A DNA stretch of 64,000 nucleotides. It comes from Persicaria tinctoria (lineage: Eukaryota > Streptophyta > Magnoliopsida > Caryophyllales > Polygonaceae). Under the pieces are notes generated by a model, which was not told where the DNA came from, made no database searches, and saw nothing but the letters and a program-made list of their open reading frames with translations. Positions 21,490 to 33,682 of the stretch are shown here, piece after piece; the first letter of the stretch is position 1, and each line of letters starts with the position of its first letter. The DNA is taken from assembly GCA_037127255.1 (NCBI GenBank), contig JBANSL010000013.1:68530188-68594187 (forward strand). The letters are read 5' to 3'. Both the position numbers and the translations under genes were made by a program.

Positions 21490-22264
21490 GGTGAAAAATA
21501 CCTATTTTCAAAATAATATCAACTATTAGATATGAACAACAAATAATACGAACTAAAAAAAGTCTCAAAATAATACAAATTATCCATCTATAAACCAAAA
21601 ATAATACAAACTTTAAAATCAACCAAAAATAATACAATCAATGAAATTTTGACTTTAAATAATACAAAATTTTGAATTTCAATTAGGATAAGATTCAAAA
21701 TAAAATTTTATTTATCAAAATTATAAAAAAAAATCTATAATTATTCATACTTTGCACAAATCCACCTTTTATAATTTAAATACATCAAACCCACTATTTG
21801 GTTGTCCAACTTTGTATAATACAACCCAATTTTTAGAAATTATGCAAAATTACATGAATTATAGGATATGATTTTTTTTTTTGAATAATTATGGATAAAG
21901 TGGATGTGATTTTATTTAGTTTAAAATAAAAAGTTGTTTTTTGTAAAGTTGAATAAATAAATAGTAGTTTTGGTTGGTGTATTTAAAAATAAAGGGGATG
22001 CATTTGTGCAAAGTGTGACTATATACACATATTTTGGTAATTTTGGTAAATAATGTTTTGTTTTGATTCTTCTCCTTGTCCAACTTCAAAAGTTTGTATT
22101 ATTTTGAGTTAAAAGCTCATAGTTTGTATTACTTTTAGTTGAATTTAAAGTTTGTATTATTTTTGGCTTATAGGTGGATAGTTTGTATTATTTTGAGACT
22201 CTTTTTAGTTCGTATTATTTTTGTTTCATATGTGATAATTGGTATTATTTTGAGTCATTTTTCC
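21490..22264. mobile_element. Long-TIR (fold-back) element
   Basis: The left arm (about 21490-21830) and right arm (about 21930-22264) are inverted copies of one another. Shared blocks include AGTCTCAAAATAATACAAA, CCAAAAATAATACAAACTTT and ACTTTGCACAAAT, each with its complement in the same order. Arms of about 330 bp around a short core, with no coding frame, fit a non-autonomous fold-back or Mutator-like element. Target duplications were not resolved. Confidence 0.6.
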
Positions 22265-22664
22265 TAAATTATATCATATCTTATATTAACCATGCCTTTT
22301 TAAGTAATTTCCAGCTTTTTTTATAAAAGTATTTTTTACCCTTATAAATTTGAATTTAAAAAAATATATTTTTTATTTCAAGGTCCTTTTATGTCTTTTC
22401 AAAATTATAAATTGTCATATATATTACATCAATTCAGCTAACTTTATATTTTTTTTCTTAAAATTCCCAAATTACAACTTGAAAATTTTCTCAAATCAAC
22501 TCTACTTTACATTATTAATTAAACTATCCAAGTTACAATTACAAGATTTTCTCAAATCAACTATACTTTGTGTTTTTAATGAAGGCGAGGAGGTGGGGTG
22601 TCCTCGCCGCCATGGACGAGGGAGCGCCAAGCAGAGGAGGAACACGCTTGGAAATTAAATGCGG

Positions 22665-23520
22665 ATTGATTCTGCGTTTCACTCTTGTTTTTTTTTTTTT
22701 TTTTTAAATATATTTTCAGTTTAAAAATACAAATGGGAACAAACAGGGTTTCAAACCGCGTTTTACTTAATATTAATTATAAAACGCGGTTTAAAACCGC
22801 GTTTCTTTGATGTTGTTTTTTTTTCTCCACCCAGATTTCACATCTTCTTAATGGAATGCGGTTTCAGACCGCGTTTCTCTGTTCTCTCCGCAAAATTTGG
22901 ATAATTTTGTAAATATTTTCAAAGTGCGAAATTTTCCATACAAATTTATTTTTCTGTGAATATTTTAAAAAAAAATTGAAAAAGAATGCCCTTTTTTTTT
23001 TAAATTGAAAGACATCATTCTTACTACTTTGATGAAAAGTTTGAAAGAATATCCTCCCAATTTCTTATAATGATACAATTATTGGTTTTATTACTACAAA
23101 ATTTAATCTATATGGAAAATAACTCAATCATACTTATTTGCACATATGAAAACTTCCCATTTGTAATTTTTAATTGTTTTTTTGGTGAAAACTATCTATT
23201 TTGCGATTTTTTTTCAAAATATTCAAAGAAAAATAAAATTTTACGGAAAAAATCGCACTTTGAAAATATTTACAAAAATATTCAAAATTTGCAGAGATAT
23301 CAAAAAAACGCAGTCTGAGACCGCGTTTCATTCAGAAGATGTGAAATCTGGGTGGAGAAAAAAACTACACGAAAGAAACGCGGTTTCAAACCGCGTTTTA
23401 TAATTAATTTTAGGTAAAATGCGGTTTGAAACCGCGTTTATTATGATTTAATTATACTTATAAATTAAAAAATATATTTTTAAAAAAATGGAATGAAACG
23501 AGGCTTCGTTTCGCGTTTCA
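22665..23520. mobile_element. Long inverted-repeat element with AACGCGGTTT palindromes
   Basis: The outer 250-300 bp on each side are inverted copies (for example TTTCTCCACCCAGATTTCAC at 22824 and its complement at 23338; GTAAATATTTTCAAAGTGCG at 22910 and its complement near 23253). Each arm contains palindromic units close to AAACGCGGTTTNAAACCGCG: 22783-22804, 22857-22878, 23308-23330, 23377-23399 and 23417-23439, plus half units at the ends. There is no coding capacity. It is probably a non-autonomous fold-back DNA transposon. Confidence 0.6.
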
Positions 23521-23825
23521 TTTGTAAACCCTGTCGCTGCTCTGTAATTCTCCGCTCCGTCGATGGCGCTCGGCCTTCCCTCATCCATGGCTTATGCTCC
23601 TTCTCTGCTCCATCCAGGTTCCTCTTCTTTCACCTTTCCCTCATCCATGGCGCCCCACCTTCCTCTCCGCTATTGGGAAGGAAGAGAGAGCAGTCGACGA
23701 CTTTTGAAGAAGGGCGGAGGCCCGATTTCGAGAAGGGAGGAGCTCGGAGGCCGGATGTCTCTGGTGGGATGGAGGAGAGAGGAGGTCGGAGTCTTGATTT
23801 CAAGCAGTCGATGGTAGACTTCTTA
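23521..23825 (+). other. GC-richer spacer before LINE-2
   Basis: Overlapping open frames exist here (for example an ATG frame at 23563), but they show no domain and one repeats CTTTCCCTCATCCATGGC twice (23574 and 23634). I cannot assign a function. The piece is flanked by the inverted-repeat element and by LINE-2. Confidence 0.4.
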
Positions 23826-26245
23826 GTGAAATGCTTAACCTAATCCAACCTTCTATTACTACAGCTGAAAAATGAATTTCTCACTTGACATCCTTCCAAC
23901 AGTGAAATTAAATCTGCGGTGTTTAGTTTGGGCATTAACAAATCACTAGGTCCTGATTGAATTACAACCGAGTTGTAGAAGAAATATTGGGATATTGTTG
24001 GTGTCTGTATGGAAAACTCATAAACAGAGTTTTAGAAAAATAGAGTTTTAGAAAAATTCGGGTTTCACCCTACTTTCATCGGGTGGGTGATGGAATGCGT
24101 AACGACAATGTCCTTCTCGGTTCTAGTTAACAACGACCTTACAAATATGTTATTCCCCTCCCGTGGCCTTTGCCAAGGGGATCCTCTATCCCCTTTCTTG
24201 TTTATTCTAGGTGCAAAAATCGTAGCTCAAAAATTCTATGCAGAAGCAAACATGGATAATAGTCCAATTGGATTTTCCTTTGGTAGAAGCGGTCCTTGTG
24301 TTCCTTTCCTATCATTTGCTGACGACATCATTATTTTTTCAAGAGGCGGTGTTGTTGCTGGACAGAAAGTCAGAGGAAGAATTGATACATATTGTAATGT
24401 TTCTGGACAAAAAAGTTAATTATCATAAATCTAGTTTCCAAGCCACCAAAAGCATTTCGAACTCTAGGATTTTAGAACTTATCAGTTGTCTAAGGATCAC
24501 AAATGAGAACTCGTTGGAAAAATACCTCGGATGTCCGATTATTAATGGCAGAGTAAACAAACATACTTTTGAAGACATCATATGTAAATATAAAGAACAA
24601 TTAAGTAAATGGCGCGCCGATGCTCTATCGATCACAACAGGGACGTGCAATCCTTATCAATACAAACTTTTCAGCCAAACCGTTGTATACAATGCAAAAC
24701 TTCTTGTTTCCTTCATCAATACATAAAGAGCTTGACCAGATTAACAAATGTTCCTTTTGGAACAAAGATCTTCAACACCGCCCGCTTATTAGCTGGGATA
24801 AGATCTGCAGACCAAAAAATATGGGGGGATTATTCTTAGGAAATCAAAAGAAATGAATGAAACGCTTCAAATTAAACTACTATGTAAAATATTGGCGAAA
24901 CCGGATAATGTCTAGGTTACACTCATTAAACACAAGTATCTACGTTCAGCTAACATCCTAGAATACAAGAAAAGTGGTGATTGTTCATGAAAATGAGCCA
25001 AACTGACAACTCCAAGTGATAAATTTAAGACATGACTAATTTGGTCATTAGGAAATGGAACCACAGTTAAATTTTGGACGGATAATTGGATCACAACTTC
25101 CTCTCAGCAATCCAAGGAGGATTGCCCCCAAATCAACAACATCGAGGAAACTGTTAGTGATTATATTTTAGGTGGAAGATGGTGGATGGAAAAACTCAGC
25201 ACTGTATTACCAAACAACATCGTCAAAGAAATCCTGGACATTCCACTTCCCGTTTCGCCTTTTGAGGATTGCTTATATTGGTGGCCTGACATGGTCGGTT
25301 GGTTCACCACGTCGAGTGCATACAAGCTAATAACAACTCAATCATCTTTAAACGTAGACAATAACGCCTGTATATGGAATTTGGATATTCCACGTAAGGT
25401 CAAAAAATTTATATGGAAAGTGTGTCAAGATGGCCTCCCCACTGCGTCTAGGCTTGCCCAACGAGGAACTTTTGCACCTTTCAGCTGTAAATTGTGTAAC
25501 TGCGCAGTAGAAGATGATGTTCACCTCTTACTAGGATGCCAATATGTGCGCTCTCTTTCGTTTACCTACATACATAAACTCAACAATATCTAATCATTCA
25601 CGGGAGATAAAACCTATCATTTCGTTCCTTGGAAACAACCTTACATCGGTGGCCAAGGTGGAGCTTGCCTTTTCATGGTGGATGACTTGGTACATTATTC
25701 GAAACCAACATGTTTTTAGACAGGTCTCCATACCTCATAGAGACAATTCATTATGTATTATTAAAACCTATAAGGAAAATTGGAGTAAAACATCTCACTT
25801 CGAGTATAGCTTAGATGAGGACTTTTCTTTATGCACACAAAACTCCAGTCACCCAAGGAAGAAAAAGAAGCATGCTAACATTACATGGCGCAAACCACCT
25901 AGAGGAACTCTCAAATTAAATTTTGATGGATCCATAACTACTGCAAATAATGACAGCACGACTGGAGCCATTATCCGAGACTGGGAAGGACGTCCAATAC
26001 ACATATTTTATCAAAAACTTGGCAAACAAAGTCATTTGAAAGCGAAAGCTCTTGCTCTTAAGATGGGAATCCAACATGCTCTACAACTCCGTATTGACAA
26101 AATCAACATTCAAGGTGACTCCATTACAATCATAAACCACCTAAACAAAACATCTAAATGTCCGTGGGAAATTGAACTAATATTGTCAGATGTTAAATTC
26201 TTATTATCAACTTTGAAAGAAGTCTATTTTTATTACAGTATGTAA
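23826..26245 (+). pseudogene. L1-type LINE ORF2 fragment (LINE-2), sister of LINE-1
   Basis: It aligns codon for codon with LINE-1 but has lost roughly 100 codons between NKSLGPD (about 23940) and FGFHPTFIGWVMECV (about 24055). The reverse transcriptase keeps RGLCQGDPLSPFLFILGA and FADDII (about 24318). Several frames are used (24087-24419, 24238-24726, 24620-24856). The zf-RVT domain is at 25186-25593 (WFTTSSAYKL; CKLCNCAVEDDVHLL). RNase H is at 25544-26245 (LNFDGS, GAIIRDWEG, GDSITIINHL). Stops at 24912-24914 and in the SWKWA region near 24988 replace Trp codons. The RNase H end is missing and is replaced by a perfect 18-bp inverted repeat. Confidence 0.88.
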
Positions 26246-26258
26246 TAAAAATAGACTT
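26220..26258. repeat. Perfect 18-bp inverted repeat at the LINE-2 break
   Basis: AAGTCTATTTTTATTACA (26220-26237) is followed after GTA by its exact complement (26241-26258). The left arm is LINE coding sequence and the right arm is a copy turned back on it, at the exact point where LINE-2 homology ends. Confidence 0.8.
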
Positions 26259-26652
26259 GGATTAATTTTGAAATTGATAATTATAGGAAAACGAAGACAC
26301 TTTAAAAACAAGAGCTCAAGAATCCCAAGCTATGTCGTTTGAGATTTATTGACCACATATTGACCTAAGTTCATGTACTCTATTTACCAAGCCTAACACT
26401 CTAAATAGCTATGTCGTTTGAGATTTTTTTGGACATACCTTAGTCCCTAATTGGTCATCCTCCATCCAGGATTGGCAGAATCTAGACTTTCATATGTATT
26501 TAAGGTCATAATTTAAAAATAAAAAACATATTAAAAAGTAAAAGAACATCTATTTTTATAGTATAAAATCATGTAAAAAAATATTTTATATAATGTTTTA
26601 CGACTTAAAAAGAATATTAAAAAATAAAAGAACATCTATTTTTAAATAGAGG
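26259..26652. other. AT-rich spacer
   Basis: Two copies of CTATGTCGTTTGAGATT (26331 and 26408) and two of AAAAGAACATCTATTTTTA (about 26538 and 26628) are visible. No gene or element was recognised. It ends at the AGAGG target duplication (26648-26652) of the large gypsy element. Confidence 0.5.
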
Positions 26653-27509
26653 TGATGACGCCCGAAAGATATCGAAATTAAGAAAACAATTAAAGAGGGC
26701 TCAAGAGGCTGACAGAAGTAAAATACAAGAAACAAACACAACAACCGGCGGTTCGCGAACAAGAGTTGCATGCGCAAAAAGGACAAATGACACACAAAAA
26801 GGACAGGTGGCACACATGCCCCCCATCCAAGTGCAACTCTTCTCTCAGACACGTGGCGACCCTGCATCAACAAGTGGCCATAAGATAGGAACTTCCCACT
26901 CACCAGAGGGAGAGGACGGCGTACTATAAAAAGAAGAGAATACACTAAAAGATAGGGACTTTTTGGAAGCAACAGAGAGGAGACGCTAGCTCCAGAAGGG
27001 AAAGAGAGGGAAATAGTCTCGCTAGGGCTCTACCTTTGACTTACCCATCCTTCACCCGTCCGCGGACATCTCAAGATAAAGGAACGGTAGCCAATCCGGG
27101 ACAGGTAGTCGGACATCAGTCTAAGGAGCCAGGGAGCGCATAATATTATTTTACCCCCAATCTCTATTGCAATGGACGGGCTTATCTCTTTTACCATTGG
27201 GTCACTTGATGAACCCGAATAAGTAAAGATGCGAGTCTCTTCAAAAAGACTCGGCGGCACCTGTCGTGCGATCCTCATAGATTGTGAGGATATCACATAG
27301 CGGGTAAGACCGTCAATATTTCCTCTAGGGTAAAACGGCTCAGGTAAAGGTCCTTTTCCCCTTTTTATTGCTCTGATCGGGCGATAGTTATGGGGGGAAG
27401 GGGGCTTCAGGTAAGTCCGTATTACTAACCTTCCATAAGAGGAAATCTAGGGCATATCCCCCCACGGGGACGTGGGGGGCGATACACTTTTTCTTTTACG
27501 ACTTCGTCA
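26653..27509 (+). repeat. 5' LTR of the Tat-type element
   Basis: An 857-bp LTR beginning TGATGACG and ending CGTCA. TATAAAAAG at 26925-26933 is a good candidate promoter. The primer-binding site follows directly. Confidence 0.9.
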
Positions 27510-27528
27510 TTGGCGCCGTCTGTGGGAA
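27510..27528 (+). promoter_or_regulatory. Primer-binding site of the Tat-type element
   Basis: TTGGCGCCGTCTGTGGGAA directly after the 5' LTR. TGGCGCCGTCTGTGGG is a standard primer site in Tat-lineage gypsy elements, where a tRNA 3' end primes minus-strand DNA synthesis. Confidence 0.85.
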
Positions 27529-27610
27529 CATCCTCACCCTAAGGGGTTCCCGATTTTAAATAACAAGATATGAGTCGTTAACCAATAACTTTTGTATGGA
27601 CAGGTAAAAA

Positions 27611-28433
27611 ATGAGTGAAGGCATGGGAGGAGCCTCTCACGGGACGATGAGTCATGACCACAGTGGATTCCAGGAATCTAAGTTGCATGTGAACTCCCCG
27701 GGTCAGAACAACGCGCCTGAGACTCCGGTTTTCTCGCCATATGTCCCCCCACAAATGGGTCAGGGTTATTTCATGCAAGAGGAACATTACTTCCCACCTC
27801 CGAATCCGGGACAAGGATTCTTCTACGGGTATGACGGATACCAGTCGTTCCAACAGGGGAACCCTTACAACGTTTTCCCTCAAATTGTATATGGAAGTAC
27901 TTATCAAGATTATCATCAGCCCAGATTCTCTGATGATTTTGGCACACATCGTCGGGGCGAAGATAGACGTACACACAAGCATCACAGGGGCGAGCATTCA
28001 TCCGATATTTCCACGTCCACCCGGACGGGCTCACCTCGTGAGAATGAGAAGAGAGTGGATTTCGTTCCCTCAGTATTCACCCCCGAGGTTTGCCTAGCAC
28101 CGGTACCTAAGCGATGGAGAGACACCAATCTGATGAAGTATGATGGCACCACCGACCCTGATGATCACATGTGCCACTTCACGACCGCAATGGGGATCAA
28201 TGAGTATAATGATGCAATGTTGTGCCGCACTTCCCATCGACTCTGACCGGCATCGCCCTAACTTGGTTTACCAACTTGCCGCAGAACTCGATCGCTAGTT
28301 TCATCCAGCTTTCCCAGGTCTTCAAGTCCCATTTTGGGAGCTCGCGATCCAGAAAGAAAACCATGCTGGACCTCAACTCGATCAGGCAAGAACCGAATGA
28401 GACTCTGGGCAATTCTTCGCCTGTTTTACCTCT
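27611..28433 (+). pseudogene. Tat-type gag, N-terminal half (frameshifted)
   Basis: The ATG at 27611 opens a frame rich in Pro, Gly, Gln and Tyr, followed by the start of the retrotransposon gag domain (RWRDTNLMKYDGTTDPDDH, 28110-28170). The frame breaks near 28225-28235. The gag core (FPSTLTGIALTWFTNLP, about 28235-28285; SFIQLSQVFKSHFG) continues in another frame until about 28405. There it shifts again to join the long frame starting before 28434. Both breaks look like single-base indels. Gag was evidently once one frame with pol. Confidence 0.8.
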
Positions 28434-31400
28434 GTGGTGGTGCAAATTCCCAACTTCAATCATGAATCGGCGGTTATAATCCTAATGGGGAATCTAGCGG
28501 AAGGCGGTTTCAAAACTCGGCTTTTCAGGAAAAAACCAAAAGACTATGACACGTTAAGGAATTTGGTGTCGTCCCAGATTGAGGCAGAGGAAGCCGCGGC
28601 CTCTAGTTCAAGGGCTAATGAGGGCCCGCGAGGTTTCCTGGGGAAGATAGCAGGAATGTTTCGGAAGGACAAGGGAGCGGTGAAACCGAGGAGGAATTAC
28701 TCTGCGGACAACATGCACGTGTCGCGAAAGGACGAAGTCCACTTCAACCGTGAGAGAGAAAATCCTGACGCTAGGTATCAAGGGTATGATCAAGAAATAC
28801 CCCATAAAAGGGAGCCAGTCTCTCCTATAAGGAAGAATGGGCATCGCGACGACCCCCAACGTCACCAGCAGGCTCGTAATCGCGACGATAGGGGCCACGC
28901 GGATGATAGAGGAAGTCACCGCCGGGCCTCGAGGTTCGAAATCCCCCGGGGAAGGGATGAGCAACAACGTTGCCCCCCAATGAATAGGGGCAGGGGGAGA
29001 GGATGTTGGTGGAGAGGTGGTCGAAGAGGGCAGGGTCAACCTGCACAAGTATCGGTCAATCAGGCCCCACGCCGTGAAGATTGCCCAGAAGGATCGCGGG
29101 TCAACCGAATCCCAGAGCCAGAAGGTTTCATCGACACTCTGGTGGGGGGACCGTCAATCTCAGGAATAAGTCGGCAAGAAAGAAAGAATTATGAAAGGGA
29201 GGCAAGACAACCTCCATCAACCGCAAGCCAAAAGATCGCGTTACAACCACATCTAGAGATAATTTTCACCGCAGCAGACGCGGAAGAGGTCCGCATGCCA
29301 CACGCGGATCCGCTAGTGATCCACGCACAGATTTCCACGAAAACCGTGAAAAGGGATTTCATAGACACAGGGTCGTCAGTGGATATACTCTCGTGGGAAG
29401 CATTCTCCCAATTAGGCGTGTCAGCGACAGCTTTAAGGCCTTATCATGGCACGTTGATCACCTTTTCGGGGGATGAGGTGCTGGTGGCAGGCACCATCGA
29501 ACTCATGGTGGTTCTGGGCACCTTACCTCGCCGAAGAATGGAAAACATGACCTTCACAGTGGTCCGGATTCCGACAACCTACAACACACTCATGGGAAGG
29601 GTTTCGCTTTACAAGTTTCAGATGGTTGTGTCGATCTACCATTTCAAGGCAAAGTTCCCAGTCCCTGGGGGAGAAACGGGGGAAGTAAGCGGCCAACAAC
29701 CGGAAAGCCAGAGTTGTTATGTGACTTCATTGAAAAAGAAGAAGGAAGTCATGTGTCTCGAGGATACTGCTCAGAGCAAGGTCAAGAGCGCCGAAGAAGA
29801 CCCTTCACCAGAGAATGAAGCAACAATTGTTACCAATAGAGTCATATTAGAAGCCGAACTTGAAGTCCAGCCATCCGAAAGGGAGGTTCCAACCGCGGAT
29901 TTAAGGACCGTCCTCCAGCCGTTTCCAAACACCGAGGAAAGAGTTTACATGGGCCAAGCCCTCAGGGCGGGGGAAAAGGAACATGTCCTAGAAATTATCC
30001 GGCAGTCACGGGACGTGTTCGCATGGTCCCCAAAGGATGTCTTGGGTGTCCCCACATCCATAGTGATCCACACCCTCAGAATCCGTCATGACGCGCGGCC
30101 GGTAGCCCAAAAGAAGAGAAAGATGGCCCCGAAAAAGTCCCGAGCAGCAAAAGAAGAAATAGAAAAGTTACTTGAAGCCGGGTTCATTGAAGAAGCAGAA
30201 GATTCGGACTGGCTTTCGAATGTGGTTCTGGTTAAGAAATCTAACGGAAAGTGGAGAATGTGTGTCGACTTCTCGTATTTAAACAAGGCTTGCCCCAAAG
30301 ATAGTTATCCGCTGCCCTCGATAGACGAGTTGGTGGACATCACTACTGGAAACGAAGCTTTGAGTTTCCTGGATGCATACTCCGGGTATAACCAGATCAA
30401 ACTGGACCCACTAGACCAAAGGGCAACCACCTTCATCACCAATCAGGGGATCTTCCGTTACAAGGTCATGCCTTTCGGTTTAAGGAATGTCGGGGCCACC
30501 TTCCAAAGGACTGTAGACAAGATATTCCGCGATCAGCTGCCAAGGAATGTGTCCATCTATGTGGATGACATTGTGGTTAGGAGCAAGAAGGCAGAAAATC
30601 ATGCAGCAGATCTACAAGAAACCTTCGATTCGCTGAGACGAGGAGGACTGAATTTGAATTCCGAGAAGTGTGTCTTCAGAGTCGACTCCAGAAAATTTCT
30701 GGGTTTCATGGTCAGCCAAAGAGGGATAGATGTGAACCCAGCAAAGATAGCGATGATACATGAACTACGTCCTCCGCGGACTATCAAAGAAGTGCAGTCG
30801 TTAAACGGGGCGGTCAACTACCTGGGATGTTTCTGTTCATGTTTGGTAGATAACTCTTTACCTTTCTTCACGTTATTGAAGAAAAAGGGACCGATACAAT
30901 GGACACCTGAACTCCAGCAAGCTTTCGATGAGTTGAAAGTTTTTCTGCAGTATGTACCGACTCTCCATCAGCCACAAAAGTCTGAAAGCTTACAGCTCTA
31001 CCTGGCAGTGAAAGCAACCACTATCAGCGCGGTTCTCACCAGAGAAGGACGATAACCAATTTATTATGTGAGCAGGGTGTTACAGGATGCTGAAACCAGA
31101 TATGAGCCGGTTGAGAAAGTAATCCTTAGTTTGATGTTCGCGGCCAGGAGGCTTCGTCCGTATTTCCAGGATCACCGAATCGAAGTTTTGACAGATTTAC
31201 CATTGAGGCAGATTCTCCACTCACCGGGCCTCTCAGGACGGATGACGAAATGGTCCATTGAGCTTTCAGAGTTCGAGATAGCTTACATCCCGTGTAAGGC
31301 ATCGTTAGATCAAGTTTTAGCCGATTTCATCTGCGAAACCAGCTTTGAGGACGAAGACATCGACTCACAGAACGGTTGTTCAATAAAGGTCGACGAGGCT

Positions 31401-33008
31401 GTTAACGCGGATGGATGTGGGGTAGGAATAGTGCTAATCTCCCCCGGGGGGGACCAATTCTGTTTTGCTTACCAGTTGAATTTCCAAGCCACCAACAATG
31501 AGGCAGAATATGAAGCCTTGATAGCGGAGCTGGAGTTAGCCCTGACCCGCGGGGCTCGGGCTGTCACCGTGTACACTGATTCCAAGATTGTCGCAAAGCA
31601 GACAGAAGGAGAGTATGAGGCCAAGATGGGATTGTTGCCAGACTACCTACGAAAGGTAAACACTATGAGAAAAGCCTTTTTGCATTTCACCATAGAATCC
31701 ATCCCTAGAGAAGACAATGAACATGCCGATCTGCTGGCCCGAGTCGGAGCCGCCATGCCGTCAGGCGTGGAGGAGAAATTTGATTTCGAAAGGAAGGATC
31801 GGCGAAGGCTATTGCAAGAGGTTTACTTCGTCCAAACCGAGGGACCCGAAGACTGGCGGACACCGATTACTGAATATCTGGGAAGGGAAATCCTCCCGCC
31901 AGAGAGAATGGAGGCAAAAAAGTTAACAAGCAGGGCGGCCCGATTCGTAATCTGCAAAGGAAAGTTATATAAAAAGGGTTTTAACTTCCCAAATCTGTTG
32001 TGTGTATCCAGCCGGGAAGGGTATACCATTGCGAAAGAGTTGCATGCGAGGATCTGTGCTCATCACCAAGGATAGAGGGCCCTAACCTCCAAAGTTTTGA
32101 GGTTGGGGTACTACTAGCCCACTATCAGAACAGACGTACAAAGCTTTGTGCACAGTTGCGAAGCGTGTCAAAAGCATGGAAATGTGAAGAATGTACCCGC
32201 CGAACCGCTTCAGGGCATCTATGGGGCCTGCCCTTTCGCCTTGGTGGACTATTTCACCAAATGGGTAGAAGCGGAAGCAATGGGTTTGATCACCGCGCAG
32301 AAGGTTAGAAAGTTCTTGTGGAAGAACCTAGTGTGCCGATTTGGAGTCCCCGAAGCCATCATCACGGACCATGGAAATCAGTTCAACTGTGAAAACATTA
32401 GAGATTTTTGTGAGGGCCTCGGGATAAAATTGAAATTCTTCTCAATGGCTCACCCACAAACAAATGGACAGGCAGAGACTACGAACCGTCAGATCTTGGA
32501 AGGTATCAAGAAGAAGCTAGGGAAAACCAGCAGAGGCCGGTGGGCGGAACTCCTCCCACTAGTGCTCTGGTCATACCGGACATCACCAAAAACTCCAACC
32601 AGGGAGTCGCCATTTGCCTTGGTGTTCGGGACAGATGCAGTCGTCCCGGTCGAACGATTGATCCCCTCTGCATGGGTTTTAGCCTACGAATCCAAGGCCA
32701 ATAATGAGGCTCTAGAAGATGAGATGCATCTTCGAGAAGAGACACGGATGATCGTAGAAATCAAGGCTCGAGAGTACAAAAGGAAAACACAAAAACACAG
32801 AGACCAACATCTCCAAGAGCGACGATTTGAAAAGGGAGACCTGGTCCTCCATTTGGCCCTCGCAGGTGGAAAGTTGGACACCAAATGGGAAGGGCTATAT
32901 GTAGTTGTTGAATGTATCCATGTCGGAACATACAAGTTACAAACCCCCCGAGGGTGTTGCTCTTCGGAAGACATGGAATGCGAAAACTTGAAGAAGTACT
33001 ATGTGTAA
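28434..33008 (+). pseudogene. Tat-type gag end and pol (protease, RT, two RNase H domains, integrase)
   Basis: One frame with three stops (31053-31055, 32073-32075, 32115-32117). Gag ends in Arg/Gly-rich sequence. Protease has DTGSSVDIL (about 29358). Reverse transcriptase has MCVDFSYLNKACPKDSYPLP and catalytic YVDDIVV (about 30559). The first RNase H spans the TAA at 31053, where Gln is expected. A second, archaeal-type RNase H (NNEAEYEALIAELELA, about 31495; YTDSKIVAKQ, about 31575) is the hallmark of the Tat lineage. Integrase has the zinc region (CEACQKHGN), Asp in TDHGNQF and Glu in QTNGQAETTNRQ. The segment carrying the first catalytic Asp (about 25 residues between YGACPFA and VDYFTKWVEAE, near 32240) is deleted. 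Confidence 0.9.
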
Positions 33009-33102
33009 TTTCTAGTTATTTCGAATTTTATCCAGTCACCCCCGCTATCAGTAAATAAATCAAAGTGGTTAGTGGGTGCTTTATATATTCCTCTACAACT
33101 CT

Positions 33103-33682
33103 GTCTCATGACGCTGGAGCTTGCTCCGCGTCGGACATCTGGTGGACGCATTGGGCTCCCAGATTATACTTAGTCTCATGACGCTGGAGCTTGCTCTGCG
33201 TCGGACATCTGGTGGACGCATTGGGCTCCCAGATTATACTTAGTCCCATGACGCTGGAGCTTACTCCGCGTCGGATATCTGGTGGACGCATTGGGCTCCC
33301 AGATTATATTTAGTCCCATGACGTTGGAGCTTGCTCCGCGTCGAACATCTGGTGGACGCATTGGGCTCCCAGATTATACTTAGTCCCATGACGCCGAAGC
33401 TTGCTCTGCATCGGACATCTGGTGGACGCATTGGGCTCCCAGATTATACTTAGTCCCATGACGCTGGAGCTTACTCCGCGTCGGACATCTGGTGGACGCA
33501 TTGGGCTCCTAGATTATACTTAGTCCCATGACGCCGGAGCTTGCTCCGCGTCGGACATCTAGTGGACGCATTGGGCTCCCAGATTATACTTAGTCTCATG
33601 ACGCCGGAGCTTGCTCCGCGTCGGACATCTGGTGGACGCATTAGGCTCCCAGATTATACTTAGTCCCATGATGCTGGAGCTT
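33103..33682 (+). repeat. 70-bp tandem array, first part (about 8.3 units)
   Basis: The unit of 70 bp starts GTCTCATGACGCTGGAGCTT and ends AGATTATACTTA. Units differ by only a few bases. The array lies just after the pol stop and is cut by the nested element at 33683. It resumes at 40093 with the same phase, since AGCTT is the target duplication. Frames through it on the minus strand are repeat artefacts: 70 is not a multiple of 3. Confidence 0.95.

Noticed and set aside
22350..22658. 102-residue ORF
   Set aside because: AT-rich Phe/Ile/Lys composition from intergenic DNA, with no known motif.
23493..23843. ORF after the fold-back element
   Set aside because: No domain, overlapping alternative frames and an internal short repeat; no support as a gene.
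33103..33682. CRISPR-like regular repeats
   Set aside because: The 70-bp units are contiguous with no unique spacers and lie inside a plant retrotransposon.
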